Counted from the stretch's first letter, positions 1-8,879 are shown. The stretch: DNA of 40,688 nt from CAG-452 sp045531335 (GCA_045531335.1 JAZSDU010000016.1:1-40688), one strand, 5' to 3'. Notes: generated by a model from the sequence alone, not told the origin. Numbers and translations are program-made.

Positions 1-1130
1 GCATAGATTACAATTATTCTATATTATTAATAGCTTTGACAGGAATATATCTAGAATTAAAATTTATTAATAAAAACACAATATTAAAAAGTAATATAAA
101 ACATGATATAGGAGTAGGAGTTTTAATAGGAACATCTATATTATTAAAACAGACAACAGGTCTATTTATTTCTGCTATTTTTGTATTTTATAAACTCCTT
201 ATAATATCTAAAAAAATACAAATAAAGGAAATAATAAAGATAATAAGTTTAAGGTTAATAGGAATATTTATACCAATAGGTTTATTGTTATCCTATTTAA
301 TTTTAAATAACATTTGGTGGGAATTTTTAGATTATGCTATATATGGAATTAGAACATTTAGTAATAAAATAGAATATGCATATTTAATTAAAAATAGCAA
401 TTTCCATATAAAAGTTTTGAGTATTTTAGTTCCTTTTGTAATTTTATATATGTATCTAAAAACAGTGGTAAAAACACAAAAAACAAAGGAAGATAATAAT
501 ATATTTATACTTTTTTGTTATAGTGTAGGTTGTTTTATAGTGGTTTTTCCTATATCAGACGTTATACATTTTTTAATTGGAAGTATGCCAGCAATTATCT
601 CTTTTGTATATATAATTTATATAAGATTAATAAAAAAAGAAAGAATAAAAGAGTTTGTAAAAAAATATATTAAAGCTTTTTTTATAATAATTACTATTGT
701 GCTATTAACTACATCAATTGTTATGACAATAAATTATCTTTCTAATTATAAAATTTTTAGTAAATCTAATCATTATACATTTATATCTACAGATTTAGAT
801 AAAAATATTTTAAAAATGGATTCATATATTATAAAGAAAAGACAAGAAGGAAAAAAAGTATATATATTAGATGCATCAGCTTGTCTATATATGATACCTT
901 TAGATGAATATAATAAAAACTACGATATGTTTTTAAAAGGGAATCTAGGTTCAAAAGGAGAAGCGGGACAAATAGAAAATCTTCAAAATGAAGAGAATAT
1001 TATAGTTTTAATTAAGAATGAAAAATATTTAAGAAATTGGCAAAATCCGGAGCAAGTAAGAAAATACATAATAGAAAATTGGAGTAAAAAAGGCGAAATT
1101 AATCAATTTGACATATATGAAAAGGAGTAA
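1..1130 (+). CDS. membrane glycosyltransferase-like protein, 5' truncated by window edge
   Basis: The frame is open to the first base, so the N-terminus lies outside the window; an internal TTG at 36 is not a convincing start. The visible part has about six hydrophobic helices. A short motif, LLKQTTGLF near the start, is typical of GT-C type polyprenol-sugar glycosyltransferases (the PMT/ArnT-like group), where a lysine- and glutamine-containing loop precedes a helix. After the last helix comes a soluble tail of about 110 residues with YILDASACLYMIPLDEYN, as in the extracytoplasmic domains of these enzymes. It probably transfers sugars to an envelope polymer or lipid. It ends two bases before queH, so the two are probably cotranscribed. 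The family is inferred from topology and one motif; the donor and acceptor are unknown. Confidence 0.55.
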   Translation, partial: IDYNYSILLIALTGIYLELKFINKNTILKSNIKHDIGVGVLIGTSILLKQTTGLFISAIFVFYKLLIISKKIQIKEIIKIISLRLIGIFIPIGLLLSYLILNNIWWEFLDYAIYGIRTFSNKIEYAYLIKNSNFHIKVLSILVPFVILYMYLKTVVKTQKTKEDNNIFILFCYSVGCFIVVFPISDVIHFLIGSMPAIISFVYIIYIRLIKKERIKEFVKKYIKAFFIIITIVLLTTSIVMTINYLSNYKIFSKSNHYTFISTDLDKNILKMDSYIIKKRQEGKKVYILDASACLYMIPLDEYNKNYDMFLKGNLGSKGEAGQIENLQNEENIIVLIKNEKYLRNWQNPEQVRKYIIENWSKKGEINQFDIYEKE

Positions 1131-1132
1131 AA

Positions 1133-1709
1133 ATGAAATTACTATTACATACTTGTTGTGCACCGTGTAGTGTATATTGTATAGAGAAATTAAGAGATGA
1201 AAATATAGAACCTACAGTATATTGGTATAATCCCAACATACATCCTTATCAAGAATATAAAGCAAGAAGAGATTGTTTAAAAGAATATACAAAATTAATT
1301 AATGTAGAATCAGTGTTTGAAGAAAACTATGGGTTAAGAGAATTTTGTAAAAATGTAGTTTCTGATTTAGAAAATAGATGCAAGAATTATTGCTACAGAG
1401 TAAGACTTGAACAAACTGCAAAATATGCAAAAGAGAATCGGATATGATAGCTTTTCTACAACACTTCTTATTAGTCCTTATCAAAATCATGAAGTATTAA
1501 AAGAACTAGGAGAAGAATTAGCCAAAAAATATGGAATAAAATTTGTTTATATAGATTTTAGAGTAGGTTTTAGAGAAGGACAAACAAAAGCAAGAGGGCT
1601 TGGTTTATATATGCAAAAATACTGTGGGTGCATATTCTCTGAGGAAGAAAGATATGAAAAACAAATAAAAAGAGACTCTGAAAGGGCGGATGACCCTGTG
1701 CGAGCGTAA
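1133..1709 (+). CDS. queH: epoxyqueuosine reductase QueH, needs +1 frameshift at 1439
   Basis: QueH (DUF208) reduces epoxyqueuosine to queuosine in tRNA, the last step of Q synthesis. The first frame gives the N-terminal HTCCAPCS motif and CKNYCYRVRLEQTAKYAKEN, then reads CGG-ATA-TGA and stops at 1447. Skipping the C at 1439 gives GYDSFSTTLLISPYQ and the C-terminal KYCGCIFSEEERY, completing the family at about 191 residues with its cysteine pairs in place. The break falls directly before a GGA glycine codon, as in pncB, mnmA and the ABC transporter of this window. The last ten residues (ERADDPVRA) come from a decayed copy of the dispersed hairpin repeat. The family assignment is secure. Whether the gene is expressed by frameshifting or is broken is an inference; the shared pattern favours frameshifting. 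Confidence 0.88.
1684..1706 (+). repeat. decayed copy of GTAGGGG hairpin repeat at queH 3' end
   Basis: GGGCGGATGACCCTGTGCG matches the core of the copies at 4583 and 39878 (GGACGACCCTGTCC), but the right arm is degenerate. In the queH +1 frame it encodes ADDPVRA, compared with ADDPVCP from the copy inside polA. Confidence 0.6.
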
Positions 1710-1792
1710 ATAGGTTATATCATAATAAAAATGAAATTGATACAGTTGAGAAAATTTCTCAATAAATTCTATTAAATAAAAGGTGTTAAGCA

Positions 1793-3658
1793 ATGGAAGA
1801 AATTATCGAAAAGAAAAATGAGGATACAGAAATAAAAAAACAATTTAAAAATTTAAAATATTACATATTAGAGTTGCTAGAATTATTATTATATCCAGCA
1901 ATATTGTATGTAATATTAGAAAGTGCAAAATTTACTAACATTGCAGTTTATTTTAAGGTTTTCTTTACTATATTAAATAATTCTCCTCAATATATAATTG
2001 TTTCTTATATAACATATCTTAGCATTATTTTGATTTTTAGAAGTATAATAAAAAATAAATTTGTTGCTAATTGTGTTTCGACAGCTATATTTACAATTAT
2101 AATTATAGTATCATATTACAAATATAATATTTTGGAACAACCTTTTGTACCTTATGATATTTTTTTAATCAAAAATTTAGGGCAAATTACAGAGTTTGGA
2201 ATTAGCGGGATTCCAGAAACACTGTTTCTTTCTATTATTGGTGTTTTTATATTTATTAGATTAGATTATTTGTTTATTAAACTAATGAATAAATTAGAAT
2301 GGAAAACGGAAAATAAGATATATATAATTTGTAAAAGATTAACTTTTTTAATTATAGGAACAGTAATAATATACATTTTTTGTATTTCTCCTAATAGATA
2401 TATTAAACATGGTATAAAAAATGATAATGGTGATAATTATAGCTGGATGGGAGCAAATGCTGTATTTTTTATGCATTTAGGAGATTTTTATACAGACAAA
2501 CCGAAAAATTATAATGAGGAAAAAATATCAGAAATAAAAGAAGAATATAATACTAATACTAATGAAGAAGAACAAGAACATCCAAATGTTATATTAATAA
2601 TGAACGAATCATTTGCAGATTTAAGTGATTTATCTAATGTAACATATTCAGAAGATCCTATGAAATTAATTGAAAATCTTAAAAGTGAAGGAAATTGTAA
2701 AACCGGAGAGATTTTGTCACCAGTTTTAGGAGGAGGAACTTCATTACCAGAATTTGAAGTTTTAACTGGATTAACTTCATATTATCTTGAACAACAAATT
2801 TATCCATATACTAGCTACATACATAGCGATATGAACTCTATTGTAAGAGAATTTAATAAATCCGAATATACTACAGTAGGAATACATACTAATACTAGAA
2901 CTTTTTATAATAGAGAGAATATATATGAATATTTGGGATTTGAAAAAACAGTTTTTGAAGAAGATATTGAAAATCCTGAATATAAAGGAAATTACATATC
3001 AGATAATGAAGCAGCAAATCAAGTAATACAGCAATTTGAAAGTAATGAAGGGAATAAATTTATATTTGCAGTAACTATGCAAAATCATATGAAATATATT
3101 AATAAAAATTATGAGAAATATGATATAGACATAGAATCTAGTGTTCTTACCAAAAGGGAAATAACAGAACTTAAGAATTACACTCAAGGTGTAATAGATG
3201 CTTGTGAGATGTACAATAAGTTAGTGAAATATTTAAAACAAACAGATGAGCCTACAGTTCTGATAATGTTTGGAGACCATTTACCATTGCTTGGAGATTC
3301 ATATTGCTCTACTTACAAAAAAACAAAGTTACAGCAATTAGACTATTATAAAACTCCATATATAGTATGGGCTAATTATGAGATTGAAGAAATGAATACT
3401 ATACCTGAACTGATAAGTCCATCTAATTTAGGATTAATTACATTAGATATTGCAAATATTCAGAATACATCTTGGTTTATAAAACCTTTTGCTGAGTTAT
3501 ATAAAAAATATCCAGCTATTAATAATAAATTTGCTATAGATGAATCAGGGAATTTAATTGATTTGAAATCTTTACAAACAGAAGAATTGATAAAAAAATG
3601 TGAGATATTACAATATGATATTCTTATAAAAAAGAAATACATACCTGTAAAATATTAG
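1793..3658 (+). CDS. LTA synthase family phosphoglycerol transferase (sulfatase fold)
   Basis: The protein has 621 residues. Five membrane helices (about residues 25-205) are followed by an extracytoplasmic sulfatase-fold domain. Catalytic features of LtaS-type enzymes are visible: a metal-ligand glutamate at 272 in MNESFAD, the nucleophilic threonine at about 316 in GGGTSLPEFE, and the metal-binding pair D495-H496 in FGDHLPLLG. LtaS enzymes move glycerol-phosphate from phosphatidylglycerol onto a growing teichoic-acid chain or a related polymer. The gene follows queH and a partial glycosyltransferase, suggesting an envelope-assembly neighbourhood. An AAGGTG ribosome site precedes the ATG. 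The exact polymer made (polyglycerol-phosphate or a glycolipid modification) cannot be read from the sequence, so I give no symbol. Confidence 0.85.
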   Translation: MEEIIEKKNEDTEIKKQFKNLKYYILELLELLLYPAILYVILESAKFTNIAVYFKVFFTILNNSPQYIIVSYITYLSIILIFRSIIKNKFVANCVSTAIFTIIIIVSYYKYNILEQPFVPYDIFLIKNLGQITEFGISGIPETLFLSIIGVFIFIRLDYLFIKLMNKLEWKTENKIYIICKRLTFLIIGTVIIYIFCISPNRYIKHGIKNDNGDNYSWMGANAVFFMHLGDFYTDKPKNYNEEKISEIKEEYNTNTNEEEQEHPNVILIMNESFADLSDLSNVTYSEDPMKLIENLKSEGNCKTGEILSPVLGGGTSLPEFEVLTGLTSYYLEQQIYPYTSYIHSDMNSIVREFNKSEYTTVGIHTNTRTFYNRENIYEYLGFEKTVFEEDIENPEYKGNYISDNEAANQVIQQFESNEGNKFIFAVTMQNHMKYINKNYEKYDIDIESSVLTKREITELKNYTQGVIDACEMYNKLVKYLKQTDEPTVLIMFGDHLPLLGDSYCSTYKKTKLQQLDYYKTPYIVWANYEIEEMNTIPELISPSNLGLITLDIANIQNTSWFIKPFAELYKKYPAINNKFAIDESGNLIDLKSLQTEELIKKCEILQYDILIKKKYIPVKY

Positions 3659-3697
3659 TAATATTTATTAAGTTAAATTGTAAGATGGGAGGAAAAT

Positions 3698-6352
3698 GTG
3701 GACAAGTTAGTTTTAATAGATGGAAATAGTATAATAAACAGAGCATTTTATGGAATAATGGGAAATAAAATGTTGATGACAGAGGATGGAACATATACAA
3801 ATGCAGTATACGGATTTTTAAGTATACTATTTAAAATATTAGAGGATGTGAAACCTCAATATTTAGCGGTAGCATTTGATTTGAAAGCACCTACAAAAAG
3901 GCATGAAATGTATGATAAATACAAAGCAAATAGAAAAGGAATGCCAGATGAACTTGCAAGTCAAATGCCGATACTAAAAGATGTATTAAAGGCAATGAAT
4001 ATTTGTATTATAGAAAAAGAAGGTTATGAAGCAGATGATATTCTTGGAACACTTGCAAAATGGGGACAAAATGAGAATTTAGATGTTACTGTTTTAACAG
4101 GAGATAGAGATAGTTTTCAATTAATAGATACAAATATTAAAGTAAGAATTCCTAGAACAAAAATGGGAAAAACAGAAGTAGAAGATTATACAATAGAAAA
4201 AATAAAAGAGGAATATGGATTAGAGCCATTAGATTTAATAGAAGTAAAAGGATTAATGGGAGACCCATCTGACAATATACCAGGAGTTCCTGGAGTGGGT
4301 GAAAAAACAGCTTTAAATCTGATAAAAGAATTTAAAAATATTGATGGTGTGTATGAAAATATAGATAAACAAAAAGGAAAATTAAAAGAAAAACTAGAAG
4401 AAAATAAAGAACTAGCATATTTATCAAGAACACTTGGAACTATAGATATAAATGCACCAATTGAAAAAGACTTGGATTTATTGAAACAAGAAGAGTGGAA
4501 CAATCAAGAAGTTTTATCAATATTTAAAAAACTTAAATTTAATAGATTTATAGACAGATTCAATTTGAATAACGAAAATATTGTAGGGGCAGACGACCCT
4601 GTCTGCCCGACTAAAATCGAATACGAAAGAAATATAGATGCAGAAACAATACAAAAACTAAAAAAAGAAATATTAAGTGATAAAAAGATGTATTATTACT
4701 TAGAAGAAAAAAACTTTGTAATATATTCTAAAAACATGAATAAATCTTTATATATTAATGATTTAAATGAATTTAAAGATATATTTGAAGATGAAAATAT
4801 TTTAAAATGTAGCTATAAACAAAAAGAACAACAAATCCTGTTATGGGAAAACAAAATAGAAGGTAAAAACTTAATGTTTGATATTTCTATTGCTGGATAT
4901 ATATTAAATTCTAATATTAATAAATATACAATAGAATACTTAGCAAATGAATATTTAAGTTTTGATATAGATGAGTATTTAGCAAAAGAAGGAATATCAG
5001 AAGAAAAGTCAAATCAAATTAATTTATTTGATTCAATTAGTGAGCAAAATAATGATTCTGATAAAAATTATGTTTATGCATATTTGATATTTAAATTATG
5101 TGATATATTAAAAGGTAAAATGAATGCAGAAAACAGTTTAAAGCTATTTGAAGAAATAGAAATGCCACTTGTAGAAGTGCTTGCAAGGATGCAATATGAA
5201 GGGATTTATATTGATAAGAATGAGCTTATAGAATTTGGAAAAGAGCTTCAAGAAAGAATAAGATTTTTGACTGAAGAAATATACAAACTAACAGGAGAAG
5301 AATTTAATATAAATTCTACAAAACAATTAGGAGAAATCTTATTTGAAAAATTAGGATTAACAGTAAAGAAAAAAACAAAAACAGGATATTCAACAGATGT
5401 AGATGTATTAGAGAAAATTAAATATGAACATCCTGTAATAGAAAAAATATTAGAATATAGACAATTAGTAAAATTAAATTCTACTTATGTAGAAGGCCTA
5501 ATTCCATATATAGACGAAACAAGTAGAATACATTCTAAATTTCATCAAACTGTTACAACTACAGGAAGAATTAGTTCAACAGACCCTAACTTACAAAACA
5601 TACCTACAAGAATGGAACTTGGAAAGAAACTAAGAAAAGTATTTAAACCAAAAGAAAATTGTATTTATATAGATGCAGATTATTCACAAATTGAATTAAG
5701 AGTGCTTGCCCATATTTCACAAGATGAAAATATGATAAATGCATTTAAAAATGATGAAGATATTCATACTCAAGCTGCTTCTAAAGTCTTTAACACACCA
5801 ATAGAACAAGTAACTAAAGAGCAAAGATCAAATGCAAAAGCAGTTAATTTTGGAATAGTATATGGAATAAGTGATTTTGGACTTGGAGAACAACTTGGAG
5901 TTCCAAGAAAAAAAGCAAAAGAATATATAGAACAATATCTTGAGAAATATAATGGAATAAAAGAGTTTATGACCAACATTGTAGAAGATACAAAAGAAAA
6001 AGGATATGTAGAAACTTTATATCATAGAAGAAGATATGTTCCAGAATTAAAATCAAACAATTATATGGTAAGACAATTTGGAGGAAGAGTAGCAATGAAT
6101 ACTCCTATACAGGGAACTGCAGCAGACATTATGAAAATTGCTATGATAAATGTATATAACAAATTAAAAGAAAAAGGACTTAAATCTAAAGTAATAGTTC
6201 AAGTACACGATGAATTATTAATTGAAACGGCATTAGATGAAAAAGAAATTGTGAAAGAAATACTAAAAACAGAAATGGAAAATGTAATTAAATTAGATGT
6301 GCCGTTAAGAGCAGATGTGTCAGAGGGTTATACTTGGTACGAAGCCAAATAG
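3698..6352 (+). CDS. polA: DNA polymerase I
   Basis: 884 residues; GTG start five bases after GGGAGG. Residues 1-290 are the 5' nuclease (LIDGNS, YEADDILG, LTGDRDSFQLI, GVPGVGEKTA). About 310-480 is a DnaQ-like 3'-5' exonuclease fold that lacks the first DxE metal motif (YYYLEEK in its place), so proofreading is probably lost, as in Bacillus and Thermus PolA. The polymerase domain has DPNLQNIPTR, motif A with D661 (DYSQIELRVLAH), motif B (NAKAVNFGIVYG) and motif C with D838 (VHDEL). It acts in Okazaki-fragment maturation and gap repair. Odd point: residues 296-304 (VGADDPVCP) are a translated copy of the dispersed hairpin repeat, placed at the joint between the nuclease and exonuclease-like domains. 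Confidence 0.97.
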   Translation: MDKLVLIDGNSIINRAFYGIMGNKMLMTEDGTYTNAVYGFLSILFKILEDVKPQYLAVAFDLKAPTKRHEMYDKYKANRKGMPDELASQMPILKDVLKAMNICIIEKEGYEADDILGTLAKWGQNENLDVTVLTGDRDSFQLIDTNIKVRIPRTKMGKTEVEDYTIEKIKEEYGLEPLDLIEVKGLMGDPSDNIPGVPGVGEKTALNLIKEFKNIDGVYENIDKQKGKLKEKLEENKELAYLSRTLGTIDINAPIEKDLDLLKQEEWNNQEVLSIFKKLKFNRFIDRFNLNNENIVGADDPVCPTKIEYERNIDAETIQKLKKEILSDKKMYYYLEEKNFVIYSKNMNKSLYINDLNEFKDIFEDENILKCSYKQKEQQILLWENKIEGKNLMFDISIAGYILNSNINKYTIEYLANEYLSFDIDEYLAKEGISEEKSNQINLFDSISEQNNDSDKNYVYAYLIFKLCDILKGKMNAENSLKLFEEIEMPLVEVLARMQYEGIYIDKNELIEFGKELQERIRFLTEEIYKLTGEEFNINSTKQLGEILFEKLGLTVKKKTKTGYSTDVDVLEKIKYEHPVIEKILEYRQLVKLNSTYVEGLIPYIDETSRIHSKFHQTVTTTGRISSTDPNLQNIPTRMELGKKLRKVFKPKENCIYIDADYSQIELRVLAHISQDENMINAFKNDEDIHTQAASKVFNTPIEQVTKEQRSNAKAVNFGIVYGISDFGLGEQLGVPRKKAKEYIEQYLEKYNGIKEFMTNIVEDTKEKGYVETLYHRRRYVPELKSNNYMVRQFGGRVAMNTPIQGTAADIMKIAMINVYNKLKEKGLKSKVIVQVHDELLIETALDEKEIVKEILKTEMENVIKLDVPLRADVSEGYTWYEAK
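4583..4610 (+). repeat. GTAGGGG hairpin repeat inserted in frame in polA
   Basis: GTAGGGGCAGAC, a short GACCCT-type loop, then GTCTGCCCG form a hairpin whose arms pair (GGGCAGAC with GTCTGCCC). The insertion keeps the reading frame and adds VGADDPVCP at the linker near residue 300. Confidence 0.85.
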
Positions 6353-6365
6353 GGAAAAACAAATG

Positions 6366-6469
6366 AAAATTACTATCCTGCACATTTTAATTCAATCGTA
6401 AAATCCTCAATGTGCAAACGCACACCTCCGGTTTCACTCATTCATTAAAATGCACAATCTAGCAATTTT
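6366..6469. repeat. about 104-bp element with 26-bp imperfect terminal inverted repeats
   Basis: The left arm (6366-6391, starting AAAATTACTATCC) and the reverse complement of the right arm (6444-6469) match at 20 of 26 positions, flanking about 52 bp of non-coding sequence. It fills most of the polA to transglycosylase gap. This could be a MITE-like remnant or a long imperfect hairpin ending the polA transcript. No ORF is present. Confidence 0.5.
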
Positions 6470-6522
6470 GATTTGTTTTTGATTAAAAAACACAAAGGAT
6501 AAATAAAAAAAGGAGCTAAGAA

Positions 6523-7089
6523 TTGAAAAGACTAGTTAAATTTTTAATAATTTTGAGTATATTCTTATTATTATACTTTATATTATTTAAAATATTAGAA
6601 ATAGATAAAATAATACTGAAAAAAATATATCCATTAAAATATAGCCAACATGTAGAAAAATATGCTGAAGAATATAATATAGACAAATATTTAGTTTATG
6701 CAATAATAAAAGCAGAAAGCAATTTTAAAGAAAATGCAAAATCTACAAGTAATGCAGTAGGACTTATGCAGGTTATGGAAGCAACAGCAATAGAGACGGC
6801 AAATAAAATGAACTTAAATATTACTGAATTAGATTTATTTAATCCAGAATTAAATATAAGATTAGGACTTGAATACTTTACAAACTTACTTGATAAATAC
6901 AACGATAATTATAATTTAGCTATTATTGCATATAACGCTGGAATTGGAAATGTAGATAAGTGGATACAAGATGGTACAATAAAATCAGATGGTACAGATT
7001 TAGAAAATGTTCCATTTAAAGAAACAAATAATTATGTAAGAAAAATTTTAAGAGATTATGAAATTTATAAAGAATTATATGAAAAATAA
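6523..7089 (+). CDS. membrane-anchored lytic transglycosylase (SLT domain)
   Basis: 188 residues; TTG start seven bases after AGGAG. An N-terminal hydrophobic helix (residues 6-24) anchors or exports the protein. The SLT domain spans about 40-180: catalytic glutamate in AIIKAESNF, the GLMQVM motif, and AIIAYNAGIGNVDKWI, the AYNAG signature of family 1 lytic transglycosylases. It cleaves the glycan strand between MurNAc and GlcNAc, giving 1,6-anhydro products, and acts in wall remodelling. It is short, consisting of anchor plus catalytic domain, with no wall-binding repeats. Confidence 0.92.
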   Translation: MKRLVKFLIILSIFLLLYFILFKILEIDKIILKKIYPLKYSQHVEKYAEEYNIDKYLVYAIIKAESNFKENAKSTSNAVGLMQVMEATAIETANKMNLNITELDLFNPELNIRLGLEYFTNLLDKYNDNYNLAIIAYNAGIGNVDKWIQDGTIKSDGTDLENVPFKETNNYVRKILRDYEIYKELYEK

Positions 7090-7123
7090 ATGTAAAATAT
7101 TGTAAAAAATGCATATAATATAA

Positions 7124-7153
7124 TTGACATATTATATATCTATATGTTAAACT
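7124..7153 (+). promoter_or_regulatory. probable promoter of the CptI antitoxin RNA
   Basis: A perfect TTGACA (7124-7129) is followed after 18 bases by TAAACT (7148-7153), 4 of 6 for the -10 box. The predicted start lies near 7160, the first base of the repeat array. A nearby TATAAT at 7114 has no well-spaced -35 box. Confidence 0.5.
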
Positions 7154-7159
7154 TATATT

Positions 7160-7266
7160 AACAAATAAGTTTCGCAACCCTACTTGCGAACAATAAATGC
7201 GTAGGTGAACAAATAAGTTTCGCAACCCTACTTGCGAACAATAAATGCGTAGGTGAACAAATTTTA
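7160..7266 (+). ncRNA. cptI: CptI-like type III antitoxin RNA, two 48-nt tandem repeats
   Basis: Two identical 48-bp units (7160-7207 and 7208-7255) are followed by the first eight bases of a third. Each unit can form an H-type pseudoknot: stem 1 TTCGCAA/TTGCGAA (7171-7177 with 7184-7190), a loop CCCTAC whose CCTAC pairs with GTAGG (7201-7205), and an A-rich linker between. Repeated pseudoknots followed by a terminator and a toxin gene are the hallmark of type III toxin-antitoxin systems, in which the toxin cuts the RNA into repeat-sized pieces that then inhibit it. The cut site is not visible from sequence. Confidence 0.85.
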
Positions 7267-7308
7267 TAGAGGGCTATTACAAGAGTGTAATAGCCCTCTA
7301 ATTTTTTT
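7267..7308 (+). terminator. intrinsic terminator between antitoxin RNA and toxin
   Basis: A perfect 14-bp stem (TAGAGGGCTATTAC with GTAATAGCCCTCTA, loop AAGAGT) is followed by a T run. In type III systems such a leaky terminator gives excess antitoxin RNA over toxin mRNA. Confidence 0.93.
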
Positions 7309-7323
7309 AAAAGGAGAAAATAA

Positions 7324-7812
7324 ATGATTAATATTGAAAACGGGAAATTTTATTTCATAAAAGATGAGTTTTTCGAAACAGTAAATGATAGAACTATATT
7401 AACTAACAAAGTCAATGGAAACAAGAGGCCGTGTTATTACTGCTTTAAGGATTATAATAACGATAAACTTATATGGTTTATACCTATAAGTTCAAAAGTA
7501 GAAAAATATAAGAAAATTTATAAATATAAGATAAATAAATACAAGAAAGTTGATACCATAGTTTTCGGAAAAATTAACAATAAAGAAACAGCTTTTTTAA
7601 TACAAAATATGTTTCCTGTAACAGATAAATACATAAAAGAAAAATATGTTCAAAATAACAAAGATGTTTTAATTACATATTCGTTAAGAAAAGAAATTGA
7701 AACTAAAGCTAAGTATATATTAAAATTAACTGAACGTGGCAAGAAAGTTGTATTTACGGATATAATTAAAATAAAAGAAATACTATTAAAAGAATTAAAA
7801 AATGGTAATTAA
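7324..7812 (+). CDS. cptN: type III toxin-antitoxin toxin, CptN family endoribonuclease
   Basis: 162 residues, ATG after AAAGGAG. It resembles the CptIN-family toxins of Firmicutes, which share the ToxN/AbiQ endoribonuclease fold: RPCYYCFKDYNNDKLIWFIPISSKVEKYKKIY, a CDTIVFG-like stretch here reading VDTIVFGKI, then AFLIQNMFPVTDKYI. Such toxins cut cellular RNA and their own antitoxin transcript, and many protect against phages. The family call rests on recalled motifs, but is strongly supported by the gene order: repeat RNA with pseudoknots, terminator, then toxin. It is flanked by housekeeping genes, so it is a chromosomal locus. Confidence 0.88.
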   Translation: MINIENGKFYFIKDEFFETVNDRTILTNKVNGNKRPCYYCFKDYNNDKLIWFIPISSKVEKYKKIYKYKINKYKKVDTIVFGKINNKETAFLIQNMFPVTDKYIKEKYVQNNKDVLITYSLRKEIETKAKYILKLTERGKKVVFTDIIKIKEILLKELKNGN

Positions 7813-7815
7813 ATA

Positions 7816-7844
7816 TTGTTATAACAAACAAAATATTATATAAT
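7816..7844 (+). promoter_or_regulatory. galE promoter
   Basis: TTGTTA (7816-7821), a 17-base spacer and TATAAT (7839-7844), 30 bases before the galE start. Confidence 0.7.
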
Positions 7845-7873
7845 AATAAAAACTAAAATAAGGGGGAAATGAG

Positions 7874-8875
7874 ATGTCAATTTTAGTAACAGGTGGAGCA
7901 GGGTATATAGGAAGTCATACAGTTGTAGAGCTACTAGAGAGAAATGAAGATATAGTTATAGTAGATAACTTTGTAAATAGCAAACCTGAAGCGTTAAACA
8001 GAATAAAAAAAATAACAGGAAAAGATTTTAAATTCTACGAAGTAGATATATTAGATGAAGAAAATTTAGAAAAAGTATTTAAAGAAAATACTATAGAGTC
8101 TGTAATACACTTTGCAGGTTTAAAAGCAGTTGGAGAGTCTGTTGAAAAACCAATTGAATACTATCACAACAATATTACAGGAACACTAGTTTTATTAAAA
8201 TTAATGAAAAAATATAATTGCAAAAAGATAGTATTTAGTTCATCTGCAACAGTATATGGGGATCCAGAAATAGTTCCTATAACAGAGGATTGCAAAGTGG
8301 GAGGAACTACAAATCCTTATGGAACATCAAAATTATTTATAGAAAGAATTCTTCAAGATACATGTGTAGCAGACGATAACTTTAGTGTAGCACTACTTAG
8401 ATATTTTAATCCAATAGGAGCACATAGTAGTGGTCTTATAGGAGAAGATCCAAATGATATACCAAATAATCTTATGCCATATGTAACAGGAGTAGCAGCT
8501 GGAAAATTTGAAATACTAAGTGTTTTTGGAAATGACTATCCAACAAAAGATGGAACAGGTGTAAGAGATTATATTCATGTTGTGGATTTAGCAAAAGGAC
8601 ATCTAAAAGCATTAGATAAAATTAGAGGAGAAGCGGGAGTACAAATATACAATTTAGGCACAGGAAATGGATATTCAGTTTTAGATTTAGTAAAAACATT
8701 TGAAAGAGTTAACAATATAGAAGTAAAATATAAAATAGCACCAAGAAGAGCAGGAGATATAGCTGTTTGTTATGCAGACCCTACAAAAGCAAAAACAGAA
8801 CTTGGTTGGACTGCCGAAAAAGGAATAGAAGATATGTGTAAAGACGCATGGAATTTTATAATTTCAAACAAATAA
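7874..8875 (+). CDS. galE: UDP-glucose 4-epimerase
   Basis: 333 residues, the usual length. The N-terminal NAD-binding motif GGAGYIGSH and the catalytic Y149-xxx-K153 (YGTSK) of extended short-chain dehydrogenases are present, with S124-region FSSSATVYG and the substrate-side LRYFNPIGAH and DYIHVVDLA motifs. It interconverts UDP-glucose and UDP-galactose in the cytoplasm, supplying galactose for envelope glycans or feeding galactose catabolism. It has its own promoter and stands alone, not in a gal operon. Confidence 0.96.
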   Translation: MSILVTGGAGYIGSHTVVELLERNEDIVIVDNFVNSKPEALNRIKKITGKDFKFYEVDILDEENLEKVFKENTIESVIHFAGLKAVGESVEKPIEYYHNNITGTLVLLKLMKKYNCKKIVFSSSATVYGDPEIVPITEDCKVGGTTNPYGTSKLFIERILQDTCVADDNFSVALLRYFNPIGAHSSGLIGEDPNDIPNNLMPYVTGVAAGKFEILSVFGNDYPTKDGTGVRDYIHVVDLAKGHLKALDKIRGEAGVQIYNLGTGNGYSVLDLVKTFERVNNIEVKYKIAPRRAGDIAVCYADPTKAKTELGWTAEKGIEDMCKDAWNFIISNK

Positions 8876-8879
8876 GAGG

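Noticed and set aside
1407..1709. Separate gene for the QueH C-terminal half
   Set aside because: No ribosome site precedes its ATG, and its first residues are out-of-frame queH sequence; it is the shifted continuation of queH.
7160..7255. Direct repeats resembling a two-repeat CRISPR
   Set aside because: The repeats are head to tail with no spacers and no cas genes; they fit a type III antitoxin RNA followed by its toxin.
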